Positions 40,601-49,222 of a stretch of 49,222 bases of DNA are shown in pieces. Within the stretch, counting starts at the first letter, position 1. Every line of letters begins with the position of its first letter. A model generated the notes under the pieces. It was not told where the DNA came from. It saw only the letters and a list, made by a program, of their open reading frames with translations, and did not search any database. Origin of the DNA: a virus; IMG/VR virus record IMGVR_UViG_3300025151_000055, positions 1-49,222 of that record, one strand, 5' to 3'. The position numbers were made by a program, and so were the translations under genes.

Positions 40601-41421
40601 CTTGTTTATATAGTAATGGAAGTAAGTTAATTACTTACTTAGGTGATTCATCTTCTAATCGTTCTTGGAATTTTACAACTAAAAAACTTACTATGAGTCA
40701 AGATACAAATAATAAAAAGTTTTATAAAATTAAATTAATAGGAACACCTAGTGGAAATTTAAATGAAACTGGCGTAGCAACAGTTGATAGTTTAACACCA
40801 ACTATTTCAGGAGCTAATTCTTTTACTCATCAAGCTAGTTGGGATTCAGCAGCTTCATCATTTAGTCATGGTGGCAATAGTAATATAACTGAGGGTAAAA
40901 GAATTACTGGTACTAATATCCCAGCTAACTCTAAAGTTGATACAGTAGACTCCACTAATAATTTTAGTATAAATAATTCAATGCCAGGAGTTTCAAATTT
41001 TACTGCTGTGTTTACATTTTTTGATTCATGGCAAATTAATCAATCTTATACAAACATTACTCAAACTAGTACATCAGGTTCAGGTTCTGGAATTAAATGT
41101 TCAATTACTACAAATACTATTGGAAATCCAACATTTACAATTACAGATTCAGGAACAGGGTATGTAGTAAATGAACAGATAACATTTACTGATCCTGGTA
41201 ATACAACTGGAACAGCTATTTTAGTTGTTGCTAGTTTAGCAGGAGGAAGTGGTGTTTATGCTAAAATAGATAATAATAGTTTTATTCAAACAGGCACTAT
41301 GCTTGAATCAAAGATTCCAGGTTCAAGTGGTAAAGGTAAATCTTTACAAGTATATCTTGCTAATCAAACAGGTACTGTTGATTCTATTGGAATTATATAT
41401 AGACATTTAAAAGTTAAATAA
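37633..41421 (+). CDS. Large tail tube / nozzle-like protein
   Basis: 1262 residues, beta-rich. The N terminus (ERDISVDAASDSLNVDPIAQDG) and the repeats IKSFMGRIYVFNEDNMYRVEP, GTGCLNQETIAVSDYGMCFCD and NIYLHDGRKANPIGDKI match the beta-propeller core of podovirus tail proteins such as P22 gp10 and T7 gp12-like nozzles. The C-terminal 300 residues are Ser/Thr/Gly-rich. It lies just before the internal virion proteins, as in podoviruses. Confidence 0.7.
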   Translation: MAKKLAEITKFMTGTILTPSERDISVDAASDSLNVDPIAQDGVLQGINADKIAKDKFSADLNVNASKFAVYNNSGYKQILFYDPSANKLRNVNDITTSNPSVTDVSSTAETVTGVPDFEVNNQEVHIGTGNAEANAPLWAGKVTNKQWGSEITGVQRELAKLKKPGNLPPFDKVIKIGSYLYGAQDNDTRVYAITTAGDFYNSSFDIFQDIVTIAYHNETSLWVLDKISDTSCELKLIDSGSFEVLQTSTITGIYARGNEDYDPKLQDHINTHSFASYFNSSSLGGGADFITDMIETNGFLYFLRGSGIQTDKAKMIKWRFFFKSTIPTSTGTLTVYDISFRTVHEKADGSSDLPATTDGGFYNSTSAGNTDDISVLLIIPYKGLVNGGVSCGVAMAIKPAHENTNQRVCLYNNFVANLMNNGNEYETKAILMGSDANASVAYLHIFYFADNYYMPSSSANPGNFPVEFDNSADFTFRPLDSFTGTSTNAYSIVKPCISISSGNMQSPYNIGVSDIASISFQNASDNNLAMSLVKYSNLADVTALLYYVPLSTTYSEVYDANDSAFQASFGARPLKLDDVTTFEIQGAYPIALKESNVAQLYLVRTSNELVTKKFQIIKTSTSGTISYFKETDISVKFTEVGSDGSWNSSNDAKKIFYKFSHIYDGYQESPLGNTFIHVMSSDTQSRLRLNINLHNIAQLSKRATHLNIYCAVSSNTSSTGPDGFYRLVESVNLDSGWTNNTNDDDGSVAPAWTEVKSKEILHNGKVFSSYEARVGINEVIDDTLPNYSISTSLNNQLFIANCHHPKIDDASNYLFKSKPYNYSQFDWSKDFLILPIRPTAIKSFMGRIYVFNEDNMYRVEPNNLFIEDDLVGTGCLNQETIAVSDYGMCFCDDDNIYLHDGRKANPIGDKILRNNVNAWELKTAVKAVVFDTFRKAFIIFFVNANSENRAWVYSVLRNRWDLWESSAVTAAVSKPHNTVSFLSDHSSASCLYSNGSKLITYLGDSSSNRSWNFTTKKLTMSQDTNNKKFYKIKLIGTPSGNLNETGVATVDSLTPTISGANSFTHQASWDSAASSFSHGGNSNITEGKRITGTNIPANSKVDTVDSTNNFSINNSMPGVSNFTAVFTFFDSWQINQSYTNITQTSTSGSGSGIKCSITTNTIGNPTFTITDSGTGYVVNEQITFTDPGNTTGTAILVVASLAGGSGVYAKIDNNSFIQTGTMLESKIPGSSGKGKSLQVYLANQTGTVDSIGIIYRHLKVK

Positions 41422-41672
41422 TGGCAATATCAAAAAAAAGAGCACCCAAAGGAGACAGTATAGAAAGATTGATGAACCAAGTATATACTGACATTAATGA
41501 AATAATTAACTCTGTTAATCAGAGTGAATCAAGTAAAGAACGTGAGTCTTACTCAGGTAAATCTGGAGATTTACGATTAGCAAAATTAAGTAATGGAACT
41601 TATGAAATACAGGGTAAAACAGATGAAGGTTGGGTTTCAGCAACAATGACATTTAAAGAAAAGGAGAATTAA
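41421..41672 (+). CDS. Small tail-associated protein (83 aa)
   Basis: A helical half (SIERLMNQVYTDINEIINSVN) is followed by a beta hairpin domain (SGDLRLAKLSNGTYEIQGKTDEGW). Similar short proteins sit after the nozzle gene in several podovirus genomes. It overlaps the nozzle stop by one base. No specific function is known. Confidence 0.55.
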   Translation: MAISKKRAPKGDSIERLMNQVYTDINEIINSVNQSESSKERESYSGKSGDLRLAKLSNGTYEIQGKTDEGWVSATMTFKEKEN

Positions 41673-41673
41673 T

Positions 41674-42408
41674 ATGTCTGGATTTTTAGGTTTAGGACCA
41701 GATCCTATTAAACATGATTTTAATTACGATGTAAATCAGACTCAATACAATACTGACCCAAGGTTAAATAGGTCTTATAATTTTCTTAACAGACAAGGCG
41801 GTCGTTTAAATACAATGGCTGCTAAGTTTGAAAGAAGAGCTGATGAATTTCTAGACCCAAATAGTTCTTGGATGAGAGGGAATAGAGCTAATATGGCTAA
41901 AGATATTTATGACACATCTAGTCAGCAAGGTAATGTGTTAAATCAAATGTTAGCACAACGAGGTGCAGGAGGTATGTCTAGCTTAATAAGTGCTATGTCT
42001 ACAAATAGAGCAAGTGAGACTGCAAGAAAAGGATATGAAAATTTATTAAATCAAGGTGTTGGTTATGCACAAAACTATAGCAACATGGGTTTAAACGCTT
42101 TAGGACAAGCAACTAGTGCATATGGGCAATCTGGACAACTAGCTCAAGGTATAGATGCTAGAGCAACACAAGTTGCATTAGCTAACTCTCAAGCAATTAA
42201 TCAACGAAATCAATATGCAAATCAAGGACTATATGAAATGAAAGCTGGTAATGCTGCAAGACAAGATGCATTTAATAATGCATTACTTGGCGGACTTACA
42301 AGTGTAGGTATGAGTGCATTTGGTTTAGGTGGCTTGTTTGGACAAGCTACAGGAGATGTATATAATCAAAATTTTGGACCACATAACGTTTCAGGGAGTA
42401 CAATTTAA
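41674..42408 (+). CDS. Internal virion / ejection protein (P22 gp7-like)
   Basis: 244 residues, Gln/Asn/Ala/Gly-rich with long amphipathic helices (NVLNQMLAQRGAGGMSS, SQAINQRNQYANQG) and a hydrophobic Gly-rich end (GGLTSVGMSAFGLGGLFG). This composition is typical of podovirus ejection proteins that leave the capsid ahead of DNA. AAGGAG precedes the ATG. Confidence 0.6.
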   Translation: MSGFLGLGPDPIKHDFNYDVNQTQYNTDPRLNRSYNFLNRQGGRLNTMAAKFERRADEFLDPNSSWMRGNRANMAKDIYDTSSQQGNVLNQMLAQRGAGGMSSLISAMSTNRASETARKGYENLLNQGVGYAQNYSNMGLNALGQATSAYGQSGQLAQGIDARATQVALANSQAINQRNQYANQGLYEMKAGNAARQDAFNNALLGGLTSVGMSAFGLGGLFGQATGDVYNQNFGPHNVSGSTI

Positions 42409-43088
42409 TGGCAACATATTTTACAGGTTGGGACTTTAATAGAAGTCTTGAAAGAGCTTTAGATAGACAAGACAAACTCAAAGCTAATGAAGAAAATAAT
42501 AAATTTCGTGCTAAAGAGTTAGGTGAAAAAATACGAGCACAAAAAGCATTAGAATCTCTTAGAGAAAGAGAACTTGCTGATAAAATTCAATCTAGAGAAG
42601 AAGCAAAACAAGCAACTGAAGATGCAAGACTATACGACTGGACAAAAACAGAAAGAGGATATGAGCGTGATGATGAATTGCTAGACAAGGGTAAAACAAA
42701 AGAAGAAAGAGCAGCAAAAAAATTAAATAAAGCTAATCTAGCAACTATTCCAAACTTTGAAGAATACGATCAGAATGAAGCAGTTACTGAAGCAAAAGAT
42801 TTTTTATTTTTTGATGAAGGCGAATTTAGAAGAGCATCTGATGATTATATTACAAGTATAGAAAAAAATCTCCCTACTATAATAAGCATAGCAGAAAAAG
42901 ACCCTGAAAACAGTCAATTAAATAAACATTTAAATGACTTAGAAGAGATATACGAAGTTCTTGATAGTGGAGAATATAGCGGTCCATTAGACTCAACTAT
43001 ATTTGATTGGTTTGATGGTGAAGCGTCAGGAGCAAAAAAATCAAAGTCAAGAATAGCTAGAATATTATCAGCAGCAGGAAGATTATAA
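42408..43088 (+). CDS. Internal virion protein, coiled coil
   Basis: 226 residues. The first 130 are a highly charged coiled coil (RALDRQDKLKANEENNKFRA...). The rest is acidic and helical, with a basic end (KKSKSRIARILSAAGRL). It is coupled to its neighbours on both sides (one-base overlap, then an immediate TTG start). Probably an ejection protein partner of the giant protein. Confidence 0.55.
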   Translation: MATYFTGWDFNRSLERALDRQDKLKANEENNKFRAKELGEKIRAQKALESLRERELADKIQSREEAKQATEDARLYDWTKTERGYERDDELLDKGKTKEERAAKKLNKANLATIPNFEEYDQNEAVTEAKDFLFFDEGEFRRASDDYITSIEKNLPTIISIAEKDPENSQLNKHLNDLEEIYEVLDSGEYSGPLDSTIFDWFDGEASGAKKSKSRIARILSAAGRL

Positions 43089-46000
43089 TTGGACCCACAA
43101 TTACAGTTTAAATTAAACTTATACCAAAACTCTCCAGACGTATTTAATGATGACGAACTAGACCTGCTTAAAGGTCAGTTAGAGTCTGCTGGGGTTGATA
43201 AATCTGTTATAGATGGTGTACAACATGCTGGACCTAAAAGAAACAGTGGGTTTTCACTAGCAAGAACTATTGGTAACTTTTTAGAAGGTACTATAGAGGG
43301 TGCTACAACGCTATCTGCTGGGGTTACAAAGCCACAAAATACTACAGAGACTATTGCTAGAAGCTTAGGTTCTTTAGCAGGTTTTGTTGGAACATTTCCT
43401 ATTGGTGGGGGTGTTTTATCAACTGGATTAAAAGCAGGGTCAAAAGCACTTCGTGGTGCAAAAATATTAGAAAAGTCTAAAAGAGCTAAACGATTAGCTG
43501 ACTTTGGTGATCGTGCTGCAGAGAGTGTTTCTAAAGCTACAGGTGATAGAAACTTTGTACCTATTTTTAGTATACCTAAGTGGACTGCTACTAAAACTAT
43601 AGGATGGGTTGGTAAACAAGCTAAAACTCAGGACTTAATTAATAGTTACAAATGGCTTCAAAAAGGAACTAAATCAGAAGCTATTATACATGAAGCTATA
43701 AACCTTGGTTTAATGAGTGGTATGTCTACACTAACTATAAACCCTGCTAACTGGAAAGAAACATACGATGAAGCATTTGCATCAATATTATCTGGTGGAG
43801 CTATGGGTGCTACATTTGGTGGTATTGGTAATTATGTAAAATTAAAAAACGCATTTAAATCATCTGATCCTGCAGTAAGGCAAAGAGCTGAAACTGTTGT
43901 TAAAGGTATGGTTGGAGCTGTGGCACAGGGTATGTTTATGCATGCACACACTCCTGATGATGTAAAAATACCACCAGCAGAACAAGTATACGAATATGTT
44001 CTTGGTGCGTATTTTGGTGCAAAAGCACAAACTGGATTACAAAGAGCAGTACAAAGCAATAGAGATTTAATTACAAAGTCTAGAGAAAAAAATGTACCAA
44101 TATCAGAGTTAGCTAAAGATAGGAATTTAAATAAAGAAACTGTTGAAATATTAGAAGGCATGCGTACAAAAAAAGACGCACCATTAAATTTATTTTATTC
44201 TCAGTTACAAAAAAGAGGTGCATTTTTAGATTATAATCCTCAAGATTTTTATGATGTAAATGTTATTGGAGGAACGCACAAAGGTAAAGCTGGCAAAATG
44301 CTTGCAGTTAATGAAGAAACAGGGCGGGCAACTCTTGACTTAGGTGATGGTAGAAATACTACTATAAAAGTAAACAATTTAGAATACAGAGAGGCTGGAT
44401 CTAATTGGACTCAAACTGAAAAAGTAAGTAAAAGTGGTAAAACAAAACTTATAATAAAAGAAATAGAAGGTGTAGAGCCAAGTACAGGTCAAAAAGCTAC
44501 TTTACGATTAGTATTTCAAGATGGTGAAATACTAAGAAAAAAAATAATATTTGAAGATGGTGCGGTAACAGAACCAGGTATTGGGAGATTTGGTAATGAA
44601 TCTAAAGGCTTTAGAAAATTAAGAGAATCTGACAATCCAGATGTTGTTTTTGAAAGATTAGATGGTTTATTTGAACCAATTAAAAATGAATATAAACCTG
44701 GAGAATCTTTTATAGAAGACCATACAACAGCAGTTTCTGATGTAATGGAACTTATAGAAGTAAATAGACCTACTAACACTTACATAAACAAGAACCTTGA
44801 AAATGCATCTTATGAAATACAAAATCAATTAAGAGATGCTGGTGTCCCACTTGATAGAGTTAGTATACAATCTAAAATTAAAAAAGCAGTAACTGGTAAA
44901 TCTGATTACAATTGGAATAGTATTGTTGAGTCATTAAATAAAGAGTTTGCTGACGCTGGACAGTTAAATATTAGTCAAGGTAACTCGTTAAATAACTTAG
45001 GAAGATATTTAAGAAGATTTTCTAAAAGCGAACAGAATAAACAAGTTGTTGATATGGTGCACTTGAATTTAAATAATACAGGTGTAGCACTAGAACCATT
45101 TGGACATTTAAATGCTAAGGGTCAGGTAGTAGCAAACAAAAGAAGACATGTTGCTAAATGGGTTGGAAAAAAATATACAAACCCTGAACCGTTTACATAC
45201 AATGAAATATCTACTAGAGAAGGAATTATTGAGACTAACCAAGGTTTAAAACCTATAGTTACTAAAGTATTTAGAGAAAAAGACTTAGCTAACCCTAAGT
45301 GGTTGAAATCTAAATTAAATAATACTGAAAAAAATGCTAGATATAAGCACGTAAGAAAGACAAAAGATTTATACGAAGACAAGAAGTTTGTTCTTGGGGG
45401 TAGTGGTGAAAAAGATACTATTATTTTTACAGACTTACAATTTCCAACAACACCTAGACCAAATAATGTTAATGCACCTAGAGACTACATAAGAGCTGCA
45501 ACAAAAGGTCATCCTGAAATAACAAAAACATTAAACAGTCAGTTAAAAGATTTTAAAAAAATATATGAACTTACGCAAAAGTCACAAGAACAAGGTGTAC
45601 GTGAGTTAGGTAAAAAATATGCAAACATAAACTATGCTTATCAAAATATGGTAGCTAGTAAAATGATGTGGATTGAAAACCTTAATCAAAAATCATTTAA
45701 AGAAATATTAGATGCTAATAAAAAAGCAATTAAAGAAGGCAGACCTAAACCATATATTGATAATGCAATTGATTTAAATAAAAGATTTCCAGTATTGCAT
45801 GCTAGTGAACCAGCTTGGGACAGAGCGGTATATGAAGGCTTAAAAGATGTAGAAAACGGCAACTTAAAAATAATGCTGGTAAACGCATTAAATAAAAATC
45901 CTAAAGCAAAGTATGAAAAGATTATTAGTAAAGCATTAGGTAAGGAATTAGACGCTCATAGAGACGGCATATACGTCCTTAGACGAGATATTTTTGATGC

Positions 46001-49000
46001 AGCTATAGATGATGCTGGTTTACCAAGAAACGTTGCTAGTGCTAAAGGAACACTGCTTACTACAAATGGCAATAAAGGGTTGTTATTAGGTAAGTATGCA
46101 TACGTTAGAGCTACAGAAGCACTAGATGCATCATTTAAAAAAGATGGGATACATGGAGAGTTGTATGATACCAGTGCTAAACAGATCGGTGAGAGAGAGT
46201 TATATGATGTTAGTTTAAAAAAGGGTCAAAGTGTATACACAGATAGAAAAGGAAAAGAAGTTGCTCCATCTGTTGTTGCTGAAGAAATACCGATTATAGA
46301 CCACAGAATGAACCTTGGTGTATATGAAAATCCTAAAAAGAATTTAGAAAATGCTGTTAGTGCATTACAAAGATGGGAATGGTCTTATAGTCCATACATG
46401 AAAAAAGCTGGAGTTAGTCAAAAAGAAATAAAAGATTTTTTTAGAGAACTAACACAAGAGAATTTTGAAGGTAAAGAGTCTATAAATAAACTTTTACGTA
46501 AAGAAAGTAAGATAACAGAAGAAGAATTAGCTAAAGTAAGAGAAGCAGAGATTGATGATATGAATGTTGATTTAGTAATGAAGATTGCTAGTTCACACAA
46601 GGACTCTGCTTTATATAGAACAATATGGGACAAACTGCATAGAAGGTTAAATGAGGTACAAGAGTTTGCATCGGGTAATGATTTTGTTGATACTGAAGCA
46701 ATAGACTATATGAATGAAATGTTAAACGCTAGAAGTATGTCTGATAACATTTTAAAGATGGCTCCTGATATAACACCATTGATTAATAATCATAAATGGG
46801 TAAACAAATATTCATCTATGGTGTTAAAAAATTACTTACTTAATAGGATTAACAAGCCAAAAGAAAAGTATAGTAGTAAACATATATTTTTACCATACGA
46901 TAGATATATGCAAACAAATAAGCTTACATCTGGACTTAAACCAGGTGAAATAATAATGTACAAAGATGCAGCACAAGCTAAAGTAAATGTTAATGGTAAA
47001 GAAATGACCATTGAAAAAGCATTACAAGTGGACCCAAATCAAGAATACGTATTGCTTCGTGTACCTGCTGATAATATTAGTGGACAAAGAGTAGTTAAAG
47101 TAAAACTTGTACTAAATGAAAAAGGTACTGGTATTGTTGTGCATCCAGAAGACATGCACTTTATGGGTGGTGCAGATTTAGACATAGATAGTGGTTTTAT
47201 GTATAGAAGCACACCTAAGAAATTTAGAGAAGCTATTAAAAACTCTAAATACACAATGAAGGATGTAGATCCTACAGGTCCTGAAGCTGTTGAACAATTT
47301 TCTACAAAAAATATTGCTGGTATTTCTACAGATAAAATATTAAAAGACCCAGCTTATATGCTTGACCCAATGATTGCTGAACAGATTAGTAACAATGCAA
47401 GAACAAACAATGTCAATCTTGGTATTGCTGTAAGTACGGGTCAAGGTTATGGTAGGATGTTAGACTACGTATTAAGTAATCCAGGTAAAGAATACAAAGC
47501 ATTTGGACTGCCAAAAGAAGTTTTAGAAGTAACAAAAAACTTTAAAGAACCTGTGTTAGAAATAAAATCTACAGGTAATGTTGAATCATACATGAAAGAA
47601 GTACAAAAAGCTGTAAACATGTATGCTGACGCTGGAAAGTTTGGTGCGTTATTACCAAGTGGTGAACTTAAACAAAAGATGTTTAGAGACACTGGAGTTG
47701 TTGTTTCTGTTAAAGATAAACAGACTGGTGTTAGTATTGAATTAAAACAATCTGATGCACAAAAAGTAATTGATAATCATAGTGTTTTTGGTAAATCACA
47801 AGCGTTCAAAAGTTCATTAAATGGTGTGTATTACGAAGATGGTATTCGTAAGCAAATGACTATTGACCAGATAAGAGAAAATGCTAAAGAGTATTTAGAT
47901 GCATTAGATGTAAACAATATTAAGTATGATGATATGCCAGGTGTTCTTACGGTTAAAGCTGAAAAGTTACTAAACTTTGAAAGTAACGATAACTTTATTG
48001 GAAACATAAATACAGAAAAATTAAACAAACTCTATGCTGAAACAGTTGCACGTGCAGAAAAAGACAAGATAATAACTTCATACAACAGAAGGGATCTGCA
48101 GGGTAACAAAGCAAAAAACATTGATACTTTTAAAGACTTTGTTAGTAGTGATATAGATTTTATAACTACAGTTAGAAAACTTGAGAAGACATATGAAAAA
48201 GCTATAAGAGAGATGTCTGATGAGCAATTTAAAAAGATGCAGAATGATGTTCTTGATGCTGCAACAGAGCTTAGAGTTGAGTGGCAATTAGAAAAATATT
48301 GGAACACTAAAAGAAAGGTTCTTGCAAGTCAAGGACCTGTTAAACTTGCAGATGCAATTAACAAATCTATTGAATTGCAAGCAGCAAACTTTAGAACAGA
48401 AAGTCCAATTAAAGAGCAGTTATTTTATGACATGCTTACTAGTAATGTTGTAACAGGTGTTAATCAAAAGTCTGATATACTTAGAAAGAAAATGCTAGAC
48501 AGACTCATGGCAAGTAAAAATCTTAGAGGTCAAAACGTACGTCCTGAGTTAGAATCTTTTATGGATGCTTTTACTAAAGATAAACTTGAAGCATTGACAA
48601 AAGACCCCCTTAGCAAGAACAAGTCTATTAATCTTGACCTTATGTACAGTATGAATGCTATACCTGTAAAGTATTTAAAAGACCATTTTAAAATAAGACA
48701 ACAAATAGAAGAAAGCATACAGGGATATACTGCACCAGTATTAGAAGTGCAAAAACAACGTAAGCAACAAATACGAGAAAAAATTAGAGGATATCAGGAG
48801 GGTAAAGCTAGACAAGAACTAATTGATAAAGTAAATGAACAAGTTGCTGACAGTGCTGAACTACGTGAAATGCGTAGTGATATAGAAGCTATACTAGATA
48901 GAGAACCTGAGCTTCTTGCTAAAATAGAACAAGTTTTTCCTAGTATGTCTGTTAGACCGTATGCAACTAGTCTTATAGATAATGTGTATGGTAGAAGTTT

Positions 49001-49222
49001 AAAAGATGCTACTGCTGGAGATGTGCAGAATTTTATTAATTTTTTTAAAACAAGAATGACTGCTGAAGAGTGGATAAAGTATAAATCTGGTGATCCTAAG
49101 TTTAAAGAACTTTATAATCAAGCTTGGTATCAATTTCCTGAAACAGTTGTAAATAAGATTGGACCATTTGATTTAACATTTGTACCTGTTGATGGACCTA
49201 GAAAAGTTTTAGAAAATGGTAA
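43089..49222 (+). CDS. Giant virion protein with two-barrel RNA polymerase core (3' end outside window)
   Basis: Starts at TTG 43089 (AGGAAG upstream), and the frame stays open for 2044 codons to the edge. Residues 1-260 are amphipathic and Gly/Ala-rich, like membrane-active ejection proteins. Two RNA polymerase signatures follow. At 975-1005, HRDGIYVLRRDIFD leads to KGTLLTTNGNKGLLLGK (N993-K1002), matching the beta-subunit HGNKG loop with its two catalytic-site Lys. At 1320-1370, LLRVPADNISGQ (R1324), VVHP (H1352) and ADLDIDSG (D1363, D1365, D1367) reproduce the beta' RxP...HP...ADFDGD barrel; DLDID is close to the DFDID of crAss-like phage polymerases. The rest is helical. Likely a packaged, injected polymerase. 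Confidence 0.78.
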   Translation, partial: MDPQLQFKLNLYQNSPDVFNDDELDLLKGQLESAGVDKSVIDGVQHAGPKRNSGFSLARTIGNFLEGTIEGATTLSAGVTKPQNTTETIARSLGSLAGFVGTFPIGGGVLSTGLKAGSKALRGAKILEKSKRAKRLADFGDRAAESVSKATGDRNFVPIFSIPKWTATKTIGWVGKQAKTQDLINSYKWLQKGTKSEAIIHEAINLGLMSGMSTLTINPANWKETYDEAFASILSGGAMGATFGGIGNYVKLKNAFKSSDPAVRQRAETVVKGMVGAVAQGMFMHAHTPDDVKIPPAEQVYEYVLGAYFGAKAQTGLQRAVQSNRDLITKSREKNVPISELAKDRNLNKETVEILEGMRTKKDAPLNLFYSQLQKRGAFLDYNPQDFYDVNVIGGTHKGKAGKMLAVNEETGRATLDLGDGRNTTIKVNNLEYREAGSNWTQTEKVSKSGKTKLIIKEIEGVEPSTGQKATLRLVFQDGEILRKKIIFEDGAVTEPGIGRFGNESKGFRKLRESDNPDVVFERLDGLFEPIKNEYKPGESFIEDHTTAVSDVMELIEVNRPTNTYINKNLENASYEIQNQLRDAGVPLDRVSIQSKIKKAVTGKSDYNWNSIVESLNKEFADAGQLNISQGNSLNNLGRYLRRFSKSEQNKQVVDMVHLNLNNTGVALEPFGHLNAKGQVVANKRRHVAKWVGKKYTNPEPFTYNEISTREGIIETNQGLKPIVTKVFREKDLANPKWLKSKLNNTEKNARYKHVRKTKDLYEDKKFVLGGSGEKDTIIFTDLQFPTTPRPNNVNAPRDYIRAATKGHPEITKTLNSQLKDFKKIYELTQKSQEQGVRELGKKYANINYAYQNMVASKMMWIENLNQKSFKEILDANKKAIKEGRPKPYIDNAIDLNKRFPVLHASEPAWDRAVYEGLKDVENGNLKIMLVNALNKNPKAKYEKIISKALGKELDAHRDGIYVLRRDIFDAAIDDAGLPRNVASAKGTLLTTNGNKGLLLGKYAYVRATEALDASFKKDGIHGELYDTSAKQIGERELYDVSLKKGQSVYTDRKGKEVAPSVVAEEIPIIDHRMNLGVYENPKKNLENAVSALQRWEWSYSPYMKKAGVSQKEIKDFFRELTQENFEGKESINKLLRKESKITEEELAKVREAEIDDMNVDLVMKIASSHKDSALYRTIWDKLHRRLNEVQEFASGNDFVDTEAIDYMNEMLNARSMSDNILKMAPDITPLINNHKWVNKYSSMVLKNYLLNRINKPKEKYSSKHIFLPYDRYMQTNKLTSGLKPGEIIMYKDAAQAKVNVNGKEMTIEKALQVDPNQEYVLLRVPADNISGQRVVKVKLVLNEKGTGIVVHPEDMHFMGGADLDIDSGFMYRSTPKKFREAIKNSKYTMKDVDPTGPEAVEQFSTKNIAGISTDKILKDPAYMLDPMIAEQISNNARTNNVNLGIAVSTGQGYGRMLDYVLSNPGKEYKAFGLPKEVLEVTKNFKEPVLEIKSTGNVESYMKEVQKAVNMYADAGKFGALLPSGELKQKMFRDTGVVVSVKDKQTGVSIELKQSDAQKVIDNHSVFGKSQAFKSSLNGVYYEDGIRKQMTIDQIRENAKEYLDALDVNNIKYDDMPGVLTVKAEKLLNFESNDNFIGNINTEKLNKLYAETVARAEKDKIITSYNRRDLQGNKAKNIDTFKDFVSSDIDFITTVRKLEKTYEKAIREMSDEQFKKMQNDVLDAATELRVEWQLEKYWNTKRKVLASQGPVKLADAINKSIELQAANFRTESPIKEQLFYDMLTSNVVTGVNQKSDILRKKMLDRLMASKNLRGQNVRPELESFMDAFTKDKLEALTKDPLSKNKSINLDLMYSMNAIPVKYLKDHFKIRQQIEESIQGYTAPVLEVQKQRKQQIREKIRGYQEGKARQELIDKVNEQVADSAELREMRSDIEAILDREPELLAKIEQVFPSMSVRPYATSLIDNVYGRSLKDATAGDVQNFINFFKTRMTAEEWIKYKSGDPKFKELYNQAWYQFPETVVNKIGPFDLTFVPVDGPRKVLENG

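Noticed and set aside
43832-48718. Series of leftward frames of 60-110 codons
   Set aside because: All are antisense to the long RNA-polymerase-like frame; Ser/Phe/Leu-rich shadow translations with no ribosome sites.
1-49222. CRISPR array
   Set aside because: No regularly spaced repeats with unique spacers were seen.
1-49222. Exact terminal repeat showing a circular assembly
   Set aside because: Only a trivial four-base GTAA match exists between the two ends; circular permutation is argued from the reading frames instead.

Overview
The window looks like a nearly complete, strongly AT-rich genome of a temperate tailed phage. The best guess is a podovirus-like marine phage of an AT-rich host. 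The support is a P22-type portal followed by scaffold, capsid and connector genes, a P22 gp10/T7 gp12-like tail protein, internal virion proteins, and a tyrosine integrase beside a copy of the 5' half of a tRNA-Leu gene. No bacterial chromosomal gene is evident. A reading frame open at the right edge (43089-49222) and one open at the left edge (1-2157) point the same way. They are probably the two parts of one giant late gene cut by circular permutation of the assembly.

Layout. 1-2157 is the C-terminal part of the giant protein. 2158-3281 is the attP region and integrase. 3276-15861 is a leftward block of early genes. From upstream to downstream it holds small membrane and zinc-binding proteins, a ubiquitin-like conjugation cassette (modifier with C-terminal Gly-Gly, E2-like, JAB peptidase, E1-like), a Sak4-like RecA ATPase with an SSB-like partner, an AEP primase-helicase, a Gp157-like protein, a PD-(D/E)XK nuclease, a MazG-like protein and a histone-fold-like protein. 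15862-16185 is a divergent control region with two tandem DnaA boxes and is a candidate origin. 16186-49222 is the rightward late block: small proteins, terminase, portal, scaffold, capsid, connectors, two large LamG-repeat proteins, a type IV pilin-like protein, a lysis and small-membrane-protein cluster, M15 endolysin, metallophosphatase, tail protein, internal virion proteins and the giant protein.

Two systems stand out. First, 10064-14229 encodes all the parts of a ubiquitin-like modification pathway in the order Ubl, E2, JAB, E1, the order known from bacterial Bil antiphage operons, but here inside a phage early operon. Second, the giant late protein carries both signature motifs of a two-barrel RNA polymerase: a beta-like NGNKG loop, and a beta'-like RVP...HP...ADLDID catalytic loop resembling crAss-like phage RNA polymerases. 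It sits with the internal virion proteins, so it is a candidate RNA polymerase that is packaged and injected. No DNA polymerase, single-subunit RNA polymerase or recognisable CI-type repressor was found. The phage probably borrows the host replicase, loaded through DnaA and its own primase-helicase. Several intergenic regions carry long perfect inverted repeats that could act as RNA structures. All function calls rest on motif reading by eye; no database search was run.
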